Positions 26,178 through 35,497 of a stretch of DNA of 64,000 bases are shown here, one piece after another. A model generated the notes under the pieces. That model searched no databases, was not told the DNA's origin, and was given only the letters and a program-made list of their open reading frames with translations. Every line of letters begins with the position of its first letter. Positions within the stretch are counted from its first letter, which is position 1. Source of the stretch: DASXRA01 sp036502575. GTDB taxonomy: Bacteria > Actinomycetota > Actinomycetes > Mycobacteriales > Jatrophihabitantaceae. The position numbers and the translations under genes are program-made. The DNA lies in contig DASXYL010000052.1 of NCBI GenBank assembly GCA_036502575.1, positions 6,681-70,680 of the forward strand, written 5' to 3'.

Positions 26178-26200
26178 CAGCGGCAGAGCAGGGGGCAGGG

Positions 26201-27517
26201 GTGGCCGACCTCACGGTCGACAGTCGAAGTCCGATCTGGCTGAACCGGTCGTTCCGGCGACTGTTCGCAGCACGCAGCGCCTCGCTGCTGGGCGACGGGG
26301 TCGCCGCCATCGCGTTGACCTTCGCGGTCCTTGACACGCATCACGGATCGACCGGCGCTCTAGGTGCGGTGCTGTTTGCCCGGGCGCTAACCCAAGGTGG
26401 GTTCCTGTTGCTCGGCGGGGTGTTGGCCGACCGGTGGCCGCGGGTGCGGCTGATGATCGGCGCGGAGATCCTGGCTTGCGCCGCGCAGACTGCTGTGGCG
26501 TCGGTGGTCATCGCCGGCGGCGCCTCGCTGGCAACGTTCACCGCGCTCGCCGCGCTGAGCGGGGCAGCGGCCGGATTGTTCTTCCCTGCCTCGGCGAGCA
26601 TCCTGCCCCAGCTGGTCGAGCCCGCTCAGCTGCAGCCGGCCAACGCTCTGCTGCGTGTGTCGATCAATGCGGCCACCCTGGTCGGTGCGGCGCTCGGCGG
26701 AGTGCTGGTTAGCACCGTGGGCCCGGGCCGGACACTGGCGATCGACGCCGCCACCTTCTTGCTCTCCGCGGCGCTGTTGGGAGGCATCCATATCCGGGCC
26801 GCACCCACCGCCACAGCAATGACTCTGATCGCGAGCCTCCGAGGCGGATGGGCAGAGTTCACGGCGCGACGGTGGGTCTGGGCCATCGTCGCGCAGTACG
26901 CAGTCATCACTGCCTGCTTCAGCGGGTGTATTCGGGTGTTGGGCCCGCTGGTCGCCGAACGCCACTTCCGCGGAGCGTTGGGCTGGTCGGCCATCCTCAG
27001 CGCCGAGGCGGTCGGCTTCCTCGTGGGCAGCGTGCTTCTTGTTCGCGTTCGCCCTCGCTATCCGCTTCGAGTCGCGATCTTTGCCACGTTCGGATATCTC
27101 CCGTCCCTAATCTTGCTGGGCGTCGGCGCGCCGCTGTGGGTGATCGTTCCCGTCATGGTCGCCGATGGAATCTGCTCCGACACGTTCGAGGTGCTGTGGG
27201 CGACTGCTTTGCAGCAGCACGTTCCCGGTGGTGCGCTTTCGCGGGTCACTTCCTATGACGCCCTCGGTTCCTTCGGCGTCGGAGCGATCGGTCTCGGTCT
27301 GGCCGGGCCGATCGCCGCAGCGGTGGGGGTGACCGCGACCTTCATCGGTGCCGCCGCCGTCATGTTCGTCGCCAGCACCATCGTGGTCCTCATCCCCTCG
27401 GTCCGCAGTCTCACCCTCGCTGCCACCCCACATCGCGTGGACGCGGCACTCGCTCCGTCCGCTGGGCCCGCGCCTGCGGCGCACCCGAGCAACACGGGAC
27501 GTCGAGGTGAGGAGTAG
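26201..27517 (+). CDS. MFS exporter, EntS-like
   Basis: A 438-residue major-facilitator protein with about 12 membrane helices. It opens LNRSFRRLFAARSASLLGDG, the entry of the MFS_3 branch that includes the enterobactin exporter EntS and macrolide exporters, and has the GGVLADRWPRVRLM loop (motif A) near residue 72. It starts 23 bases after the ferredoxin-like gene. In opine-metallophore loci an importer like the one upstream is paired with an MFS exporter (CntE), so metallophore or metal-complex export is a reasonable guess; a drug is the alternative. Confidence 0.85.
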   Translation: MADLTVDSRSPIWLNRSFRRLFAARSASLLGDGVAAIALTFAVLDTHHGSTGALGAVLFARALTQGGFLLLGGVLADRWPRVRLMIGAEILACAAQTAVASVVIAGGASLATFTALAALSGAAAGLFFPASASILPQLVEPAQLQPANALLRVSINAATLVGAALGGVLVSTVGPGRTLAIDAATFLLSAALLGGIHIRAAPTATAMTLIASLRGGWAEFTARRWVWAIVAQYAVITACFSGCIRVLGPLVAERHFRGALGWSAILSAEAVGFLVGSVLLVRVRPRYPLRVAIFATFGYLPSLILLGVGAPLWVIVPVMVADGICSDTFEVLWATALQQHVPGGALSRVTSYDALGSFGVGAIGLGLAGPIAAAVGVTATFIGAAAVMFVASTIVVLIPSVRSLTLAATPHRVDAALAPSAGPAPAAHPSNTGRRGEE

Positions 27518-27564
27518 CCGCTACGTGGTCGGTGGTCGCGCGATGGGATTACGGACGCAGCCGC

Positions 27565-27972
27565 TCAGCGCCGGTCGACGGCGCGCCTTTGGCGAGGTGG
27601 TGTGAACGTGTACAGCTCGAGGGTGGCGGGCGGGTCGGCGATGCCAGGACCGCCGGCGTTCACCCAGGCGAGGACGTCGCTGATGGCCTCGTCGTCGAGC
27701 ACGTATTCCAGCCATATCGGCCGAGCGCCTGCATGGTGGCCGTCGCGCGAGGGTGCCACGACGAGCACGTTCGAGTGCTCACATGCGTTCAGGCAGTCGG
27801 CCACGTGGACTCGCCCTCCGTTGGCGACACCGTCGCGTAGCCGGGACAGCTGACGTGTGTGGTTCACCTCGGGATGTTTGCCGAGGGCGCCGCAGCAGCA
27901 GCCGCGACACACCGTCACCGTGCAGGGCGCGGCCTGGCTGGTGTCGCGTACAGCGCGCGCACGTCGGGTCAC
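27565..27972 (-). CDS. thioredoxin-like [2Fe-2S] ferredoxin, copy 2
   Basis: A 135-residue paralogue of the protein at 25743: CTVTVCRGCCCGALGKHPEV near residue 17 and VADCLNACEHSNVLVVAPS near 57 give the same cluster-binding cysteines. I prefer GTG 27972 because its GTGA overlaps the stop of the P1B-ATPase gene, coupling the two; the frame is open to 28008. Pairing a Cys-rich ferredoxin with a metal-exporting ATPase suggests a role in metal delivery, sensing or repair, which is inference. Confidence 0.8.
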   Translation of the reverse strand: MTRRARAVRDTSQAAPCTVTVCRGCCCGALGKHPEVNHTRQLSRLRDGVANGGRVHVADCLNACEHSNVLVVAPSRDGHHAGARPIWLEYVLDDEAISDVLAWVNAGGPGIADPPATLELYTFTPPRQRRAVDRR

Positions 27973-29993
27973 GGACGCTGCGCCGGTGGTGTGCCGGCAC
28001 GGCGCCACGCGGCGGCCCGCAGTAGCCGCAGGCCGTTGAGTCCGACGATGACGGTCGAGCCTTCGTGCCCGGCCACGCCGAGCGGCAAGGGCAGGTGTCC
28101 GACCAGGTCCCAGATGACGAGGGCGGTGATCACGGTCCCGGCGATGATCAAGTTCGCGGTCACCAGTCGACGCGCGCAGCGGGATAGATCGATGACTTTG
28201 GGCAGGGTCGCGAGCTCGTCGCGGACGATGACCGCGTCCGATGTCTCCAACGCCAGGTCGGAGCCGTGGCGCCCCATCGCCAGGCCGAGGTCGGCGGCGG
28301 CCATGGCTGGGGCGTCGTTGACGCCGTCGCCGACGAGCAGCACCCGCCGGCCGGCCGCCTGCAGCTGCCGGACGTGGTCGACCTTGTCCGCGGGCAGCAG
28401 CCCGGCACGGACGTCGTCGATGCCCACCTCGGCGGCCAGCCGCCGTGCTGCGCCGAGGTTGTCGCCGGTGAGCAGCACCGGTATGCGGCCGGTGAGTCGG
28501 CTCAGCGTCGCCACCGCCTGCTCCGCGCCGGGCCGCAGCTGGTCGGCCAGCGCGAGCACGCCGGCTGGTTGATCGTCGATCAGGACGACGACCGCCGTGC
28601 GTCCTTCCGCCTCACACTGGGCGACGACGACCTGCGCGCGGGTGCAGGCCGCGCCGGCGGGCGTGTGGGGGGCCTGCGCGAGCAGGGCGGGCGAACCGAC
28701 TCGCACCGTGTGCCCAGACACGACCGCGACCACCCCGCGGCCGGGTGCCGAATCGAACTGCTCGGCCGCGGCCAGATCCAAGTGGCGCTCGTGCGCAGCG
28801 GTGACGATCGCGGTAGCCAGCGGATGCTCGCTGGGACGTTCGGCGGCCGCGGCCAGGGCGAGCAGCGTCGCCTCATCGATGCCGGATTCCGGTAGCGGAT
28901 GGATCTCCGCGACCCGCGGCGCGCCCTCGGTCAGGGTGCCGGTCTTGTCGAAGGCCACCGCGTCGGTCAGTCCGAGCTGCTCCATCACGACCGCGGACTT
29001 CACCAGCACCCCGTGTCGGCCGGCGTTCGCGATTGCTGACAGCAACGGCGGCATGGTCGCCAACACGACCGCGCAGGGCGACGCCACGATCATGAACGTC
29101 ATCGCGCGCAGCAGTGTCGACTGCAGGTCGCCGCCCAGTGCGAGTGGAACAAAGAACAACGCGAGCGTCCCGAGAACCACACCGACCGAGTACCGCTGTT
29201 CAACCTTCTCGATGAACAGCTGCATCCGTGCCTTGGTCGCCGATGCGGCCTCGACCAGGGCGACGATCCGGGCGACCACTGATTCGTTGGCGGCACGGTT
29301 CACCCGCACCCGCAAGGCTCCCGTTCCGTTCAGGGTTCCGGCGAACACCTCATCACCAAGTTCCTTGAGCACCGGCAGAGGCTCGCCGGTAATTGAGGCC
29401 TGATCCACCTCACTGGCGCCGTCGACGACCTCTCCGTCTGCTCCGATGCGTTCCCCCGGACGGACCAGCACGATGTCACCGACGACGAGATCGGCGGTAC
29501 CGACGACGATCTCCTCGCCGGCGGCGGTGAGCCGGGTCGCCTGCTCGGGGGCGAGGTTCAGCAGCGCGCGCACGGAGTCTGCGGTGCGCTTGGTCGCCAG
29601 TGCCTCCAACGCCCCTGAGGTTGCGAAGATGATGATCAGCAGCGCGCCGTCGAAGACCTGCCCGATCGATGCTGCGACGATCGCAGCCACGATCATGAGC
29701 AGGTCCACGTCGAGGATCTTCGCCCGCAGCGCCTCCAACCCGGCGAGCGCCGGCTCCCAGCCTCCGCTGGCGTAACAGGCCAGGTAGAACGTCCACCACA
29801 CCGCCGCCGGGGCGCCCGCGAGCTGCGCCACGCCACCGACCGCGAACAGCACGGTCGCCAGGGCTGCCCACCGGACCTCGCGCAACCCGAAGAATCCCCG
29901 CGCCCGCGCCGCGAATGAGCGTCCGGCGCTCTCGGGCGGTGCAGAGTCAAGCGCCGTCGAGCTCAGGGGCGAAGTCGCTGTGTCAGTAACCAC
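27969..29993 (-). CDS. P1B-4-type metal-exporting ATPase (CtpD/CtpJ-like)
   Basis: A 674-residue heavy-metal P-type ATPase. It has the SITGEPLPV actuator motif, DKTGTLTEG phosphorylation site, TGDN and GDGVNDAPAM. The ion-path motif in helix 6 is SPC (IVASPCAVV) and helix 8 carries HEGST (GVAGHEGSTVIVGLNGLR), together the hallmark of the P1B-4 class, which exports Co(II), Zn(II) or Fe(II). No N-terminal metal-binding domain is present, as usual for the class. GTG 29993 gives a length close to CtpD (657); the frame runs on to 30110 without a better start. It is coupled to the ferredoxin-like gene. Confidence 0.92.
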   Translation of the reverse strand: MVTDTATSPLSSTALDSAPPESAGRSFAARARGFFGLREVRWAALATVLFAVGGVAQLAGAPAAVWWTFYLACYASGGWEPALAGLEALRAKILDVDLLMIVAAIVAASIGQVFDGALLIIIFATSGALEALATKRTADSVRALLNLAPEQATRLTAAGEEIVVGTADLVVGDIVLVRPGERIGADGEVVDGASEVDQASITGEPLPVLKELGDEVFAGTLNGTGALRVRVNRAANESVVARIVALVEAASATKARMQLFIEKVEQRYSVGVVLGTLALFFVPLALGGDLQSTLLRAMTFMIVASPCAVVLATMPPLLSAIANAGRHGVLVKSAVVMEQLGLTDAVAFDKTGTLTEGAPRVAEIHPLPESGIDEATLLALAAAAERPSEHPLATAIVTAAHERHLDLAAAEQFDSAPGRGVVAVVSGHTVRVGSPALLAQAPHTPAGAACTRAQVVVAQCEAEGRTAVVVLIDDQPAGVLALADQLRPGAEQAVATLSRLTGRIPVLLTGDNLGAARRLAAEVGIDDVRAGLLPADKVDHVRQLQAAGRRVLLVGDGVNDAPAMAAADLGLAMGRHGSDLALETSDAVIVRDELATLPKVIDLSRCARRLVTANLIIAGTVITALVIWDLVGHLPLPLGVAGHEGSTVIVGLNGLRLLRAAAWRRAGTPPAQRP

Positions 29994-30139
29994 TCCGCGA
30001 CTATATCGGTTATCTGCGCTGGCGTGAATATACGCAGGTAGTTGAGCTATGTTGCCTTGGTGGCGCCTGACTCGATGATGTGCGGCGTGCTGCCGATGAT
30101 CGACGTTCACCGCACCTGCCGCGGACGCGCGGCGCTAGA

Positions 30140-30598
30140 TCACAGGGCGCGCGGTGCCACTGTGGATTGCCGCCGGGTGCAGCGGGGGCACAGTCCGTAG
30201 ACCTCGATGCGGCAACTGGCGACGAGGAAGCCTTCGCGTTTCAGGTCGGCCAGTGACTCGTCCAGTCCGGTGAGGTGACGTTCTTGCACGCGTCCGCAGC
30301 CGGCGCAGACCAGGTGATCGTGGGGTGCAGGTGTGCAGGCGCGGTAGCCGATCTCGTCAGCGCCGCGGAACTCGTGCACCAGCCCGGCGTCGGCGAGCGC
30401 ATGCAGCGCCCGATACACAGTGGTGCGGCCGGTGTGGTCCCCGGCGTCGCGCAGTTCGGCGTATAGCTGCTGGGCGGTGACCGGAATCTCCCGCCCTTCC
30501 AACAACGCGAGGACCCGTCGCACTCGCGGTGTCATCCGGAGGCTGTACGCGACGCTCCACGCCTGGTGCTTGGTGGTCGCGAGGGGCGCGCTGCTCAT
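30140..30598 (-). CDS. Fur-family metalloregulator (Zur-like), divergent from znuABC
   Basis: A 152-residue Fur-family repressor: the winged helix is ...TAQQLYAELRDAG...GRTTVYRALHALADAGLVHEF (about residues 37-78), followed by APHDHLVCAGCGRVQE and YGLCPRCTRR, whose two CxxC pairs hold the structural zinc. I chose ATG 30598 because the dyad at 30618-30635 lies just upstream; the frame is open to 30634 but that would include the operator. It is divergent from the zinc-type ABC importer and probably represses both. Confidence 0.85.
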   Translation of the reverse strand: MSSAPLATTKHQAWSVAYSLRMTPRVRRVLALLEGREIPVTAQQLYAELRDAGDHTGRTTVYRALHALADAGLVHEFRGADEIGYRACTPAPHDHLVCAGCGRVQERHLTGLDESLADLKREGFLVASCRIEVYGLCPRCTRRQSTVAPRAL

Positions 30599-30617
30599 GA
30601 CGTTGACCCTAAACGGG

Positions 30618-30635
30618 GTTATCGGTATTGACAAC
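30618..30635. promoter_or_regulatory. dyad operator between the Fur-family gene and znuA
   Basis: GTTATCGGTATTGACAAC is an imperfect dyad (12 of 18 positions symmetric, half-sites GTTnTC and GAnAAC) 20 bases from the repressor start, in the divergent promoter region. Its half-sites resemble those of Fur/Zur boxes. Confidence 0.45.
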
Positions 30636-30729
30636 GGGTCTCATTTCCGAGTTAGCTCGGCGTAGGCACGTCGGGGTCGGCTCGCCGTGCGGTCACGTCA
30701 GGTTGTCTGCTGCTCGGGAGTGTGTGCTC

Positions 30730-31674
30730 ATGTCTGGTCGTCGTCTTACGTTGTGCGCCGCGGTCGCTACGACCGTGGCGTTGGCGGTGTCCGCCTGTGG
30801 CACGTCCTCGAAGGCCAGCGACGCGCCTGCCGGGTCTGGGTCCCGCGGTGGCGGGAAGGTGATCACCGCGGCGGCGAGCATCAACGCGTGGGGCAGCATC
30901 TTGTCGCAGCTGGGCGGAACGCACGTGAAGACGACCTCGATCATTTCCAACCCCGACACCGACCCGCATGACTATGAGCCGACACCGGCGGATGGGCGGG
31001 TGATTGCCTCGGCGGCGTTGTTCGTGGAGAACGGGATCGGGTACGACTCGTGGGCCGCGAAGGCGGTGGAGGCCAACCCGGACGCCTCGCGCACGGTCAT
31101 CGATGTGGGCGATCTGGTCGGCGTGCCGGCCGGCGGTAACCCGCACCGCTGGTACTCACCGTCGGATGTGGAGAACGTGGCCGACGCGATGACCGCGGCG
31201 TTGAAGAAGGCCGACCCGCAAGACGCCGCCTACTTCGACACGCAGCGGTCGACGTTCGAGACGACCGGGCTGGCCAAGTACCACCAGCTGATCAGCGAGA
31301 TCAAGACCAAATATGCCGGGACGCCGGTCGGCGCGAGTGAGAGCATCTTCGCGCCGCTGTCCGACGCGCTCGGCCTCGACCTGATCACCCCTCCGAGTTT
31401 CTTGAAGGCGATCAGCGAGGGCACCGACCCGTCGGCGGCGGACAAGTCCACGATCGACGCTCAGATCAGCGGCAAGAAGATCAAGGTCTACGTGTTCAAC
31501 AGCCAGAACTCGACCCCGGACGTCTCCGCGCAGGTATCGGCGGCGAAGAAGCAGCGCATCCCGGTGGCCGCGGTCACCGAGACGCTGTCCCCCAAGGGCG
31601 CCAGCTTCCAGGACTGGCAGTCCGGGCAGCTGCAAGCGTTGGAGTCAGCGTTGGCGCAGGCGACGGGCAGATGA
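30730..31674 (+). CDS. znuA: zinc/manganese-type ABC importer binding lipoprotein
   Basis: A 314-residue solute-binding protein of the ZnuA/TroA (A-I) cluster. ATG 30730 has CGGGAG upstream and leads to the lipobox VSAC (Cys23). Likely metal ligands are His in SNPDTDPHDYEPTP (about residue 80), His in GNPHRWYSPSDV (about 140) and Glu in VGASESIFAPL (about 205). The His-rich loop of enterobacterial ZnuA is absent. It heads a four-gene ATGA-linked operon. Zinc is likely because of the Fur-family repressor and zinc sensors nearby, but manganese or nickel is possible. Confidence 0.88.
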   Translation: MSGRRLTLCAAVATTVALAVSACGTSSKASDAPAGSGSRGGGKVITAAASINAWGSILSQLGGTHVKTTSIISNPDTDPHDYEPTPADGRVIASAALFVENGIGYDSWAAKAVEANPDASRTVIDVGDLVGVPAGGNPHRWYSPSDVENVADAMTAALKKADPQDAAYFDTQRSTFETTGLAKYHQLISEIKTKYAGTPVGASESIFAPLSDALGLDLITPPSFLKAISEGTDPSAADKSTIDAQISGKKIKVYVFNSQNSTPDVSAQVSAAKKQRIPVAAVTETLSPKGASFQDWQSGQLQALESALAQATGR

Positions 31675-32576
31675 GCTTAGCGCGCCCGCCGGGTGCGATC
31701 GGCACCGACGTGTCCACGTCCGGCACTGACTCCGCCCCCGACGACCAGCCCGCTGCGCTGACCGTCGGCACAGATGTGGTCGCCCTGGAGCGGGCCGCGG
31801 CACGGGTCGGCGGGCGCACGATCTGGGCCGAGGTCACGCTGCGAGTGCGGGCCGGGGAGTTCGTGGCCGTGCTGGGTCCCAACGGGGTGGGCAAGTCGAC
31901 GTTGCTGAAGACGATCCTCGGCCTGCACCCGCTCGCCGGTGGGCACATGGAAGTCCTGGGCGGGGCGCCCGGGCGGCGCAACGCGCGCGTGGGGTATCTG
32001 CCGCAGCGCCGGGCATTCGACCCCTCCACCCGCATCCGGGGCGTGGACGTGATCCGGCTGGGCTGGGACGGGGACCGGTGGGGCACGCCGTTGCCGGGCT
32101 GGCTGGCCGGTCGGCGTGGGCGTGAGGCCCGCGACCGGGTGCGTGAGGTGGTTTCGCTGGTGGGCGCGGAGTCCTATGCGCAGCGCCCGATCGGGCAGTG
32201 CTCGGGCGGGGAGCAGCAGCGGCTGCTCATCGCGCAGGCCCTGATCCGGCGCCCGGACCTGCTGGTGCTCGACGAGCCGCTGGACAGCCTGGATGTCACC
32301 AACCAGGCGGCGGTCAGTGCCCTGATCCAGCAGATCTGCCGCTCGCAGAACGTGGCGGTGCTGCTGGTGGCTCACGACGTGAACCCGATCCTGCGCTACC
32401 TGGACCAGGTCATCTACCTCGCCCACGGCGGCGCGGTGATGGGCCCCCCGGCCGAGGTCATCACTGCGGACACGCTGACCATGCTCTACGGCACCCCGAT
32501 CGATGTGCTGCGCGACCGGGCCGGGCGCCTGGTCGTGGTCGGGCAGCCCGACGCCCCACCCGAGCACCGGCGATGA
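31671..32576 (+). CDS. znuC: zinc-type ABC importer ATPase
   Basis: A 301-residue ATPase with Walker A LGPNGVGKST (about residue 69), the rare signature CSGGEQQRLLIAQAL (about 178), Walker B LLVLDEPLDSLD (about 200) and the H-loop VLLVAHDVN. Start ATG 31671 overlaps the znuA stop by 4 bases. It drives the two permeases downstream. The first ~35 residues are a Pro/Thr/Asp-rich extension not usual in ZnuC. Confidence 0.9.
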   Translation: MSLARPPGAIGTDVSTSGTDSAPDDQPAALTVGTDVVALERAAARVGGRTIWAEVTLRVRAGEFVAVLGPNGVGKSTLLKTILGLHPLAGGHMEVLGGAPGRRNARVGYLPQRRAFDPSTRIRGVDVIRLGWDGDRWGTPLPGWLAGRRGREARDRVREVVSLVGAESYAQRPIGQCSGGEQQRLLIAQALIRRPDLLVLDEPLDSLDVTNQAAVSALIQQICRSQNVAVLLVAHDVNPILRYLDQVIYLAHGGAVMGPPAEVITADTLTMLYGTPIDVLRDRAGRLVVVGQPDAPPEHRR

Positions 32577-33511
32577 CCAGCGGCCTGACCTGGAACCTGA
32601 TCGAGGACGTCCGCCAGCTGCTCAGCTTCCACTTCATGCTCAACGCGCTGCGCGCCGGCACGATCGTCGCCGTGGTGGCCGGGGCTATCGGGTACCTGAT
32701 GGTGCTGCGCCGGCAGGCGTTCGCCGGGCACACCCTCGCGGTGGTCGGCTTCCCGGGTGCGGCCGGGGCGACCTGGCTGGGCTGGAACGCAGCGTTCGGC
32801 TACTTCGGCTTCTGCATCGCCGGCGCCCTGATCATCGCCGCGCTGCCCGGCGGCGGGCGGGCCAACTCCGCGGTCGGCGGCTACGGCGAGGAATCCGCGG
32901 TGATCGGCACCGTGCAGGCTTTCGCGCTGGGCTGCGGGTTCTTGTTCGTCAGCCTCTACAAGGGATTCCAGTCTGGGCTGAACAGTCTGCTGTTCGGCAC
33001 CATCACCGGGGTCACCGACCAGCAGATCGTCATCCTGCTCATCGCCGGCGCCGCCTGCCTGCTCGTGCTCGCCGTGATCGGGCGGCGGCTGCTGTTCGCC
33101 ACCATCGACCCCGACATCGCCCAAGCCCGCGGCATCCGGGTCCGGCTGCTGTCCGCTGTGTTCCTGGTCCTGCTCGGCGTCGCCGCCGCGGGCACCAGCC
33201 AGGTCACCGGCAGTCTGCTCGTGTTCGCCCTGCTCGTCGCCCCCGCCGCGACCGCGACCCGGCTCACCGCCCGCCCCGCGGTGGGGTTGGTGCTGTCGAT
33301 CGTCATCGCCCTGGTCGTGACCTGGGTCGGGGAAGGCATCGCGTTCTTCTCCCCCTACCCGATCGGGTTCTGGGTCAGCACCCTCGCCTTCGGTACGTTC
33401 CTGCTCGCCACCATCTACCGGGCCGCCGCCGACGCACTCGGCCGACGCCTCAGCACCCGCTCACCGGCCATCCCTCCGCATGTCCCCGGCCTGTCCTCGG
33501 GCACCGCATGA
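32573..33511 (+). CDS. znuB: zinc-type ABC importer permease 1
   Basis: A 312-residue ABC-3 family permease with about eight helices. It shows FHFMLNALRAGTIVAVVAGAIGYLMVLRRQAFAGHTLAVVGFPGAAGA at the start and ATIDPDIAQARGIRVRL near residue 180, both typical of ZnuB/TroC proteins. ATG 32573 overlaps the ATPase stop. It may pair with the next permease, since A-I importers with two permease genes can form heterodimers. Confidence 0.9.
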   Translation: MTSGLTWNLIEDVRQLLSFHFMLNALRAGTIVAVVAGAIGYLMVLRRQAFAGHTLAVVGFPGAAGATWLGWNAAFGYFGFCIAGALIIAALPGGGRANSAVGGYGEESAVIGTVQAFALGCGFLFVSLYKGFQSGLNSLLFGTITGVTDQQIVILLIAGAACLLVLAVIGRRLLFATIDPDIAQARGIRVRLLSAVFLVLLGVAAAGTSQVTGSLLVFALLVAPAATATRLTARPAVGLVLSIVIALVVTWVGEGIAFFSPYPIGFWVSTLAFGTFLLATIYRAAADALGRRLSTRSPAIPPHVPGLSSGTA

Positions 33512-34413
33512 GCACGCGTGGACGCACGCTGGCCGTGGATCCGTTCACCGGCGTGGCGCACATGCTCGGGCACCCGTTCATCCAACACGCTGTGAGCGCC
33601 GGCACGGCGATCGCGCTGCTGTCCGGACTGGTCGGCTACTTCGTCGTGCTCCGCGGGCAAGTCTTCGCCGGCGACGCGCTCTCCCACGTCGCCTACACCG
33701 GCGCGCTCGCTGCGCTGGCCGCCGGCGTCGACCTGCGCTTGGGGCTCTTCGGCGCCACCATCGCCGTCGGCCTGGCACTCGGCCTGCTCGGCGGGCGTCG
33801 CAGCACCGACGATGTCGTCATCGGCACCACCTTCGCCTGGGTCCTCGGGCTCGGCGTGTTCTTCCTCGCCTACTACACCACCCACGCCAGCACCAGCAAC
33901 GGCGCCGCCAGCGTCACCGTCCTGTTCGGATCGATCTTCGGCATCAGCGCCAACGCCGCCACCACGGCGGTCATCATCGCCATCACGCTCCTCGCGATGG
34001 TGCTGCTCATCGCCCGGCCGCTGCTGTTCGCCACCCTCGACCCCGACGTCGCCGCCACGCACGGCATCCCCACCCGCGTGTTGGGCCCGCTGTTTCTGGC
34101 CATCGTCGGCGCCAGCGCCGCCGAAGCCAGCCAAGCCGTCGGGGCACTGCTGCTACTCGGGCTGCTCGCCGCCCCGGCCGCCGCTGCCCAACGTCTCACC
34201 GACCGACCCTGGCCCGCTCTCGCGCTGTCCGGTGCCCTCGCGGTCGCCGCGATGTGGATCGGGCTCGGACTGGCCTACGCCTACCCGAAACTGCCCGCCA
34301 GCTTTGCGATCATGGCCGTCGCCACCGCGGAGTACGCGCTTGCCGCGCTGCTGAGCCTGCGGGGCCGCCGACAGCGCAGCCAAGGCGAGCCCGCTGTTGG
34401 GGTGCGCGCCTGA
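33508..34413 (+). CDS. zinc-type ABC importer permease 2
   Basis: A 301-residue second ABC-3 permease, paralogous to the one before it: FIQHAVSAGTAIALLSGLVGYFVVLRGQVFAGDALSHVAYTGALAA, then ATLDPDVAATHGIPTRVLG near residue 175. ATG 33508 overlaps the previous stop (ATGA). It converges on the CDF exporter gene, whose stop is 6 bases away. Confidence 0.9.
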   Translation: MSTRGRTLAVDPFTGVAHMLGHPFIQHAVSAGTAIALLSGLVGYFVVLRGQVFAGDALSHVAYTGALAALAAGVDLRLGLFGATIAVGLALGLLGGRRSTDDVVIGTTFAWVLGLGVFFLAYYTTHASTSNGAASVTVLFGSIFGISANAATTAVIIAITLLAMVLLIARPLLFATLDPDVAATHGIPTRVLGPLFLAIVGASAAEASQAVGALLLLGLLAAPAAAAQRLTDRPWPALALSGALAVAAMWIGLGLAYAYPKLPASFAIMAVATAEYALAALLSLRGRRQRSQGEPAVGVRA

Positions 34414-34418
34414 ACCGC

Positions 34419-35108
34419 TCAGCCGCAGTGCCCGCAAGCACAGGCTGGTGGCGAGGTCTGATCGGCGCCGATCGCCGTCGGGGCCACGCAGCAGGCCTCG
34501 CCCCGCCAGGCCTCAACGCCCTCGCGGACCGCGACCGCGGCGATGATCAGGCCAGCCGCCGGGTCAGCCCACGACCAGCCGAGCAGTGAGTTCGCGGCCA
34601 GGCCGAGCAGTAGCACCGCGGACAGGTACGTGCACAGCAGCGTCTGCTTGGAATCCGACACCGCCGACGCGGACCCCAGCTGCCGGCCGGCGCGCCGCTG
34701 CGCCGCCGACAGCACCGGCATCACCACCAGCGAGACCGCAGCCAGCACGATCCCGGGCGCGGAGGGCCGGGCCTGGCTCGCTCCGACCAGGGATCGGATC
34801 CCCTCTGCGGTGATCAGTGCTGCGAGCGCGAAGAACGACCCCGCGACGATCCGCAGCGCCGCCCGCTCCCGCGCCTCACGCAATTCGGGGGTGCGCGCGG
34901 CGAACTGCCAGGCCACCGCCGCCGCCGAGGACACCTCGACCAAGGAGTCCAACCCGAACCCGAGCAACGCCGTCGACGACGCGGCCGCGCCCGCAGCCAG
35001 TGCTACCGCCGCCTCGAGCAGGTTGTAGCCGATCGTCGCGCGCACCAGCAGACGTACCCGCCGGGCCAGCGACTCCCCCCGGACCGTCCCTACCCGCACC
35101 GCCGTCAT
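34419..35108 (-). CDS. cation diffusion facilitator (metal exporter)
   Basis: A 229-residue membrane protein of the CDF family with about six helices. The metal site of helix 2 reads LLGFGLDSLVEVSS, and helix 5 has AVSDSKQTLLCTYLS, the D-D/S-K-x(3)-C variant of a CDF binding site. The C-terminal cytoplasmic domain is shortened and ends in a Cys/His tail (ACACGHCG), probably metal-binding. ATG 35108 shares a base with the stop of the CmtR-like repressor gene (TGATG), so the repressor and exporter are co-translated; cadmium, lead or zinc are plausible substrates. Confidence 0.85.
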   Translation of the reverse strand: MTAVRVGTVRGESLARRVRLLVRATIGYNLLEAAVALAAGAAASSTALLGFGLDSLVEVSSAAAVAWQFAARTPELREARERAALRIVAGSFFALAALITAEGIRSLVGASQARPSAPGIVLAAVSLVVMPVLSAAQRRAGRQLGSASAVSDSKQTLLCTYLSAVLLLGLAANSLLGWSWADPAAGLIIAAVAVREGVEAWRGEACCVAPTAIGADQTSPPACACGHCG

Positions 35109-35452
35109 CAGCAGCCCGCCTCATCAGCAGCATCCGCGCAACTGACCGGATCGACGGCCAGCACGACACCGAGCAGGTCGGTGATCGCGTGCGCCAGCTT
35201 CGGGTCGGCCAACTCGTAGCGGACCCGGCGCCCCTCCGGCACCGCGGCGACCAACCCACACCCGCGCAGGCACGCAAGATGGTTCGACAGACTCTGCCGC
35301 GACACCTCCAGCAGATCAGCCAACTCCGCCGGATACGCCGCGCCATCCTTCAGGGCCAGTAACACCCGGGCCCGCGTCGGATCGGACAGCGCATGACCAA
35401 ACCGCGCCAACACCTGGCCATGCGTCGCAACCTGCACCACGCGACAGTACAT
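35108..35452 (-). CDS. cmtR: ArsR-family Cd/Pb sensor, CmtR-like
   Basis: A 114-residue repressor very like mycobacterial CmtR: ALSDPTRARVLLALKDGAAYPAELADLL, then SRQSLSNHLACLRGCGLVA (recognition helix with both sensing cysteines), then AVDPVSCADAADEAGC at the C-terminus. CmtR senses Cd(II)/Pb(II) through two Cys of that helix and one C-terminal Cys; all have counterparts here, and Cys3 (MYCR) resembles Cys4 of CmtR. It precedes and is coupled to the CDF exporter gene, its likely target. Confidence 0.88.
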   Translation of the reverse strand: MYCRVVQVATHGQVLARFGHALSDPTRARVLLALKDGAAYPAELADLLEVSRQSLSNHLACLRGCGLVAAVPEGRRVRYELADPKLAHAITDLLGVVLAVDPVSCADAADEAGC

Positions 35453-35497
35453 TGCTACGTGTATTCATGGAAGGCTGTACTGCCATCTAACGATCAG

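Noticed and set aside
35445..35482. CAGTACA...TGTACTG inverted repeat around the CmtR-like start
   Set aside because: The left arm lies in the first codons of the repressor and the arms are 24 bases apart, so it is weak as an operator and may be chance.
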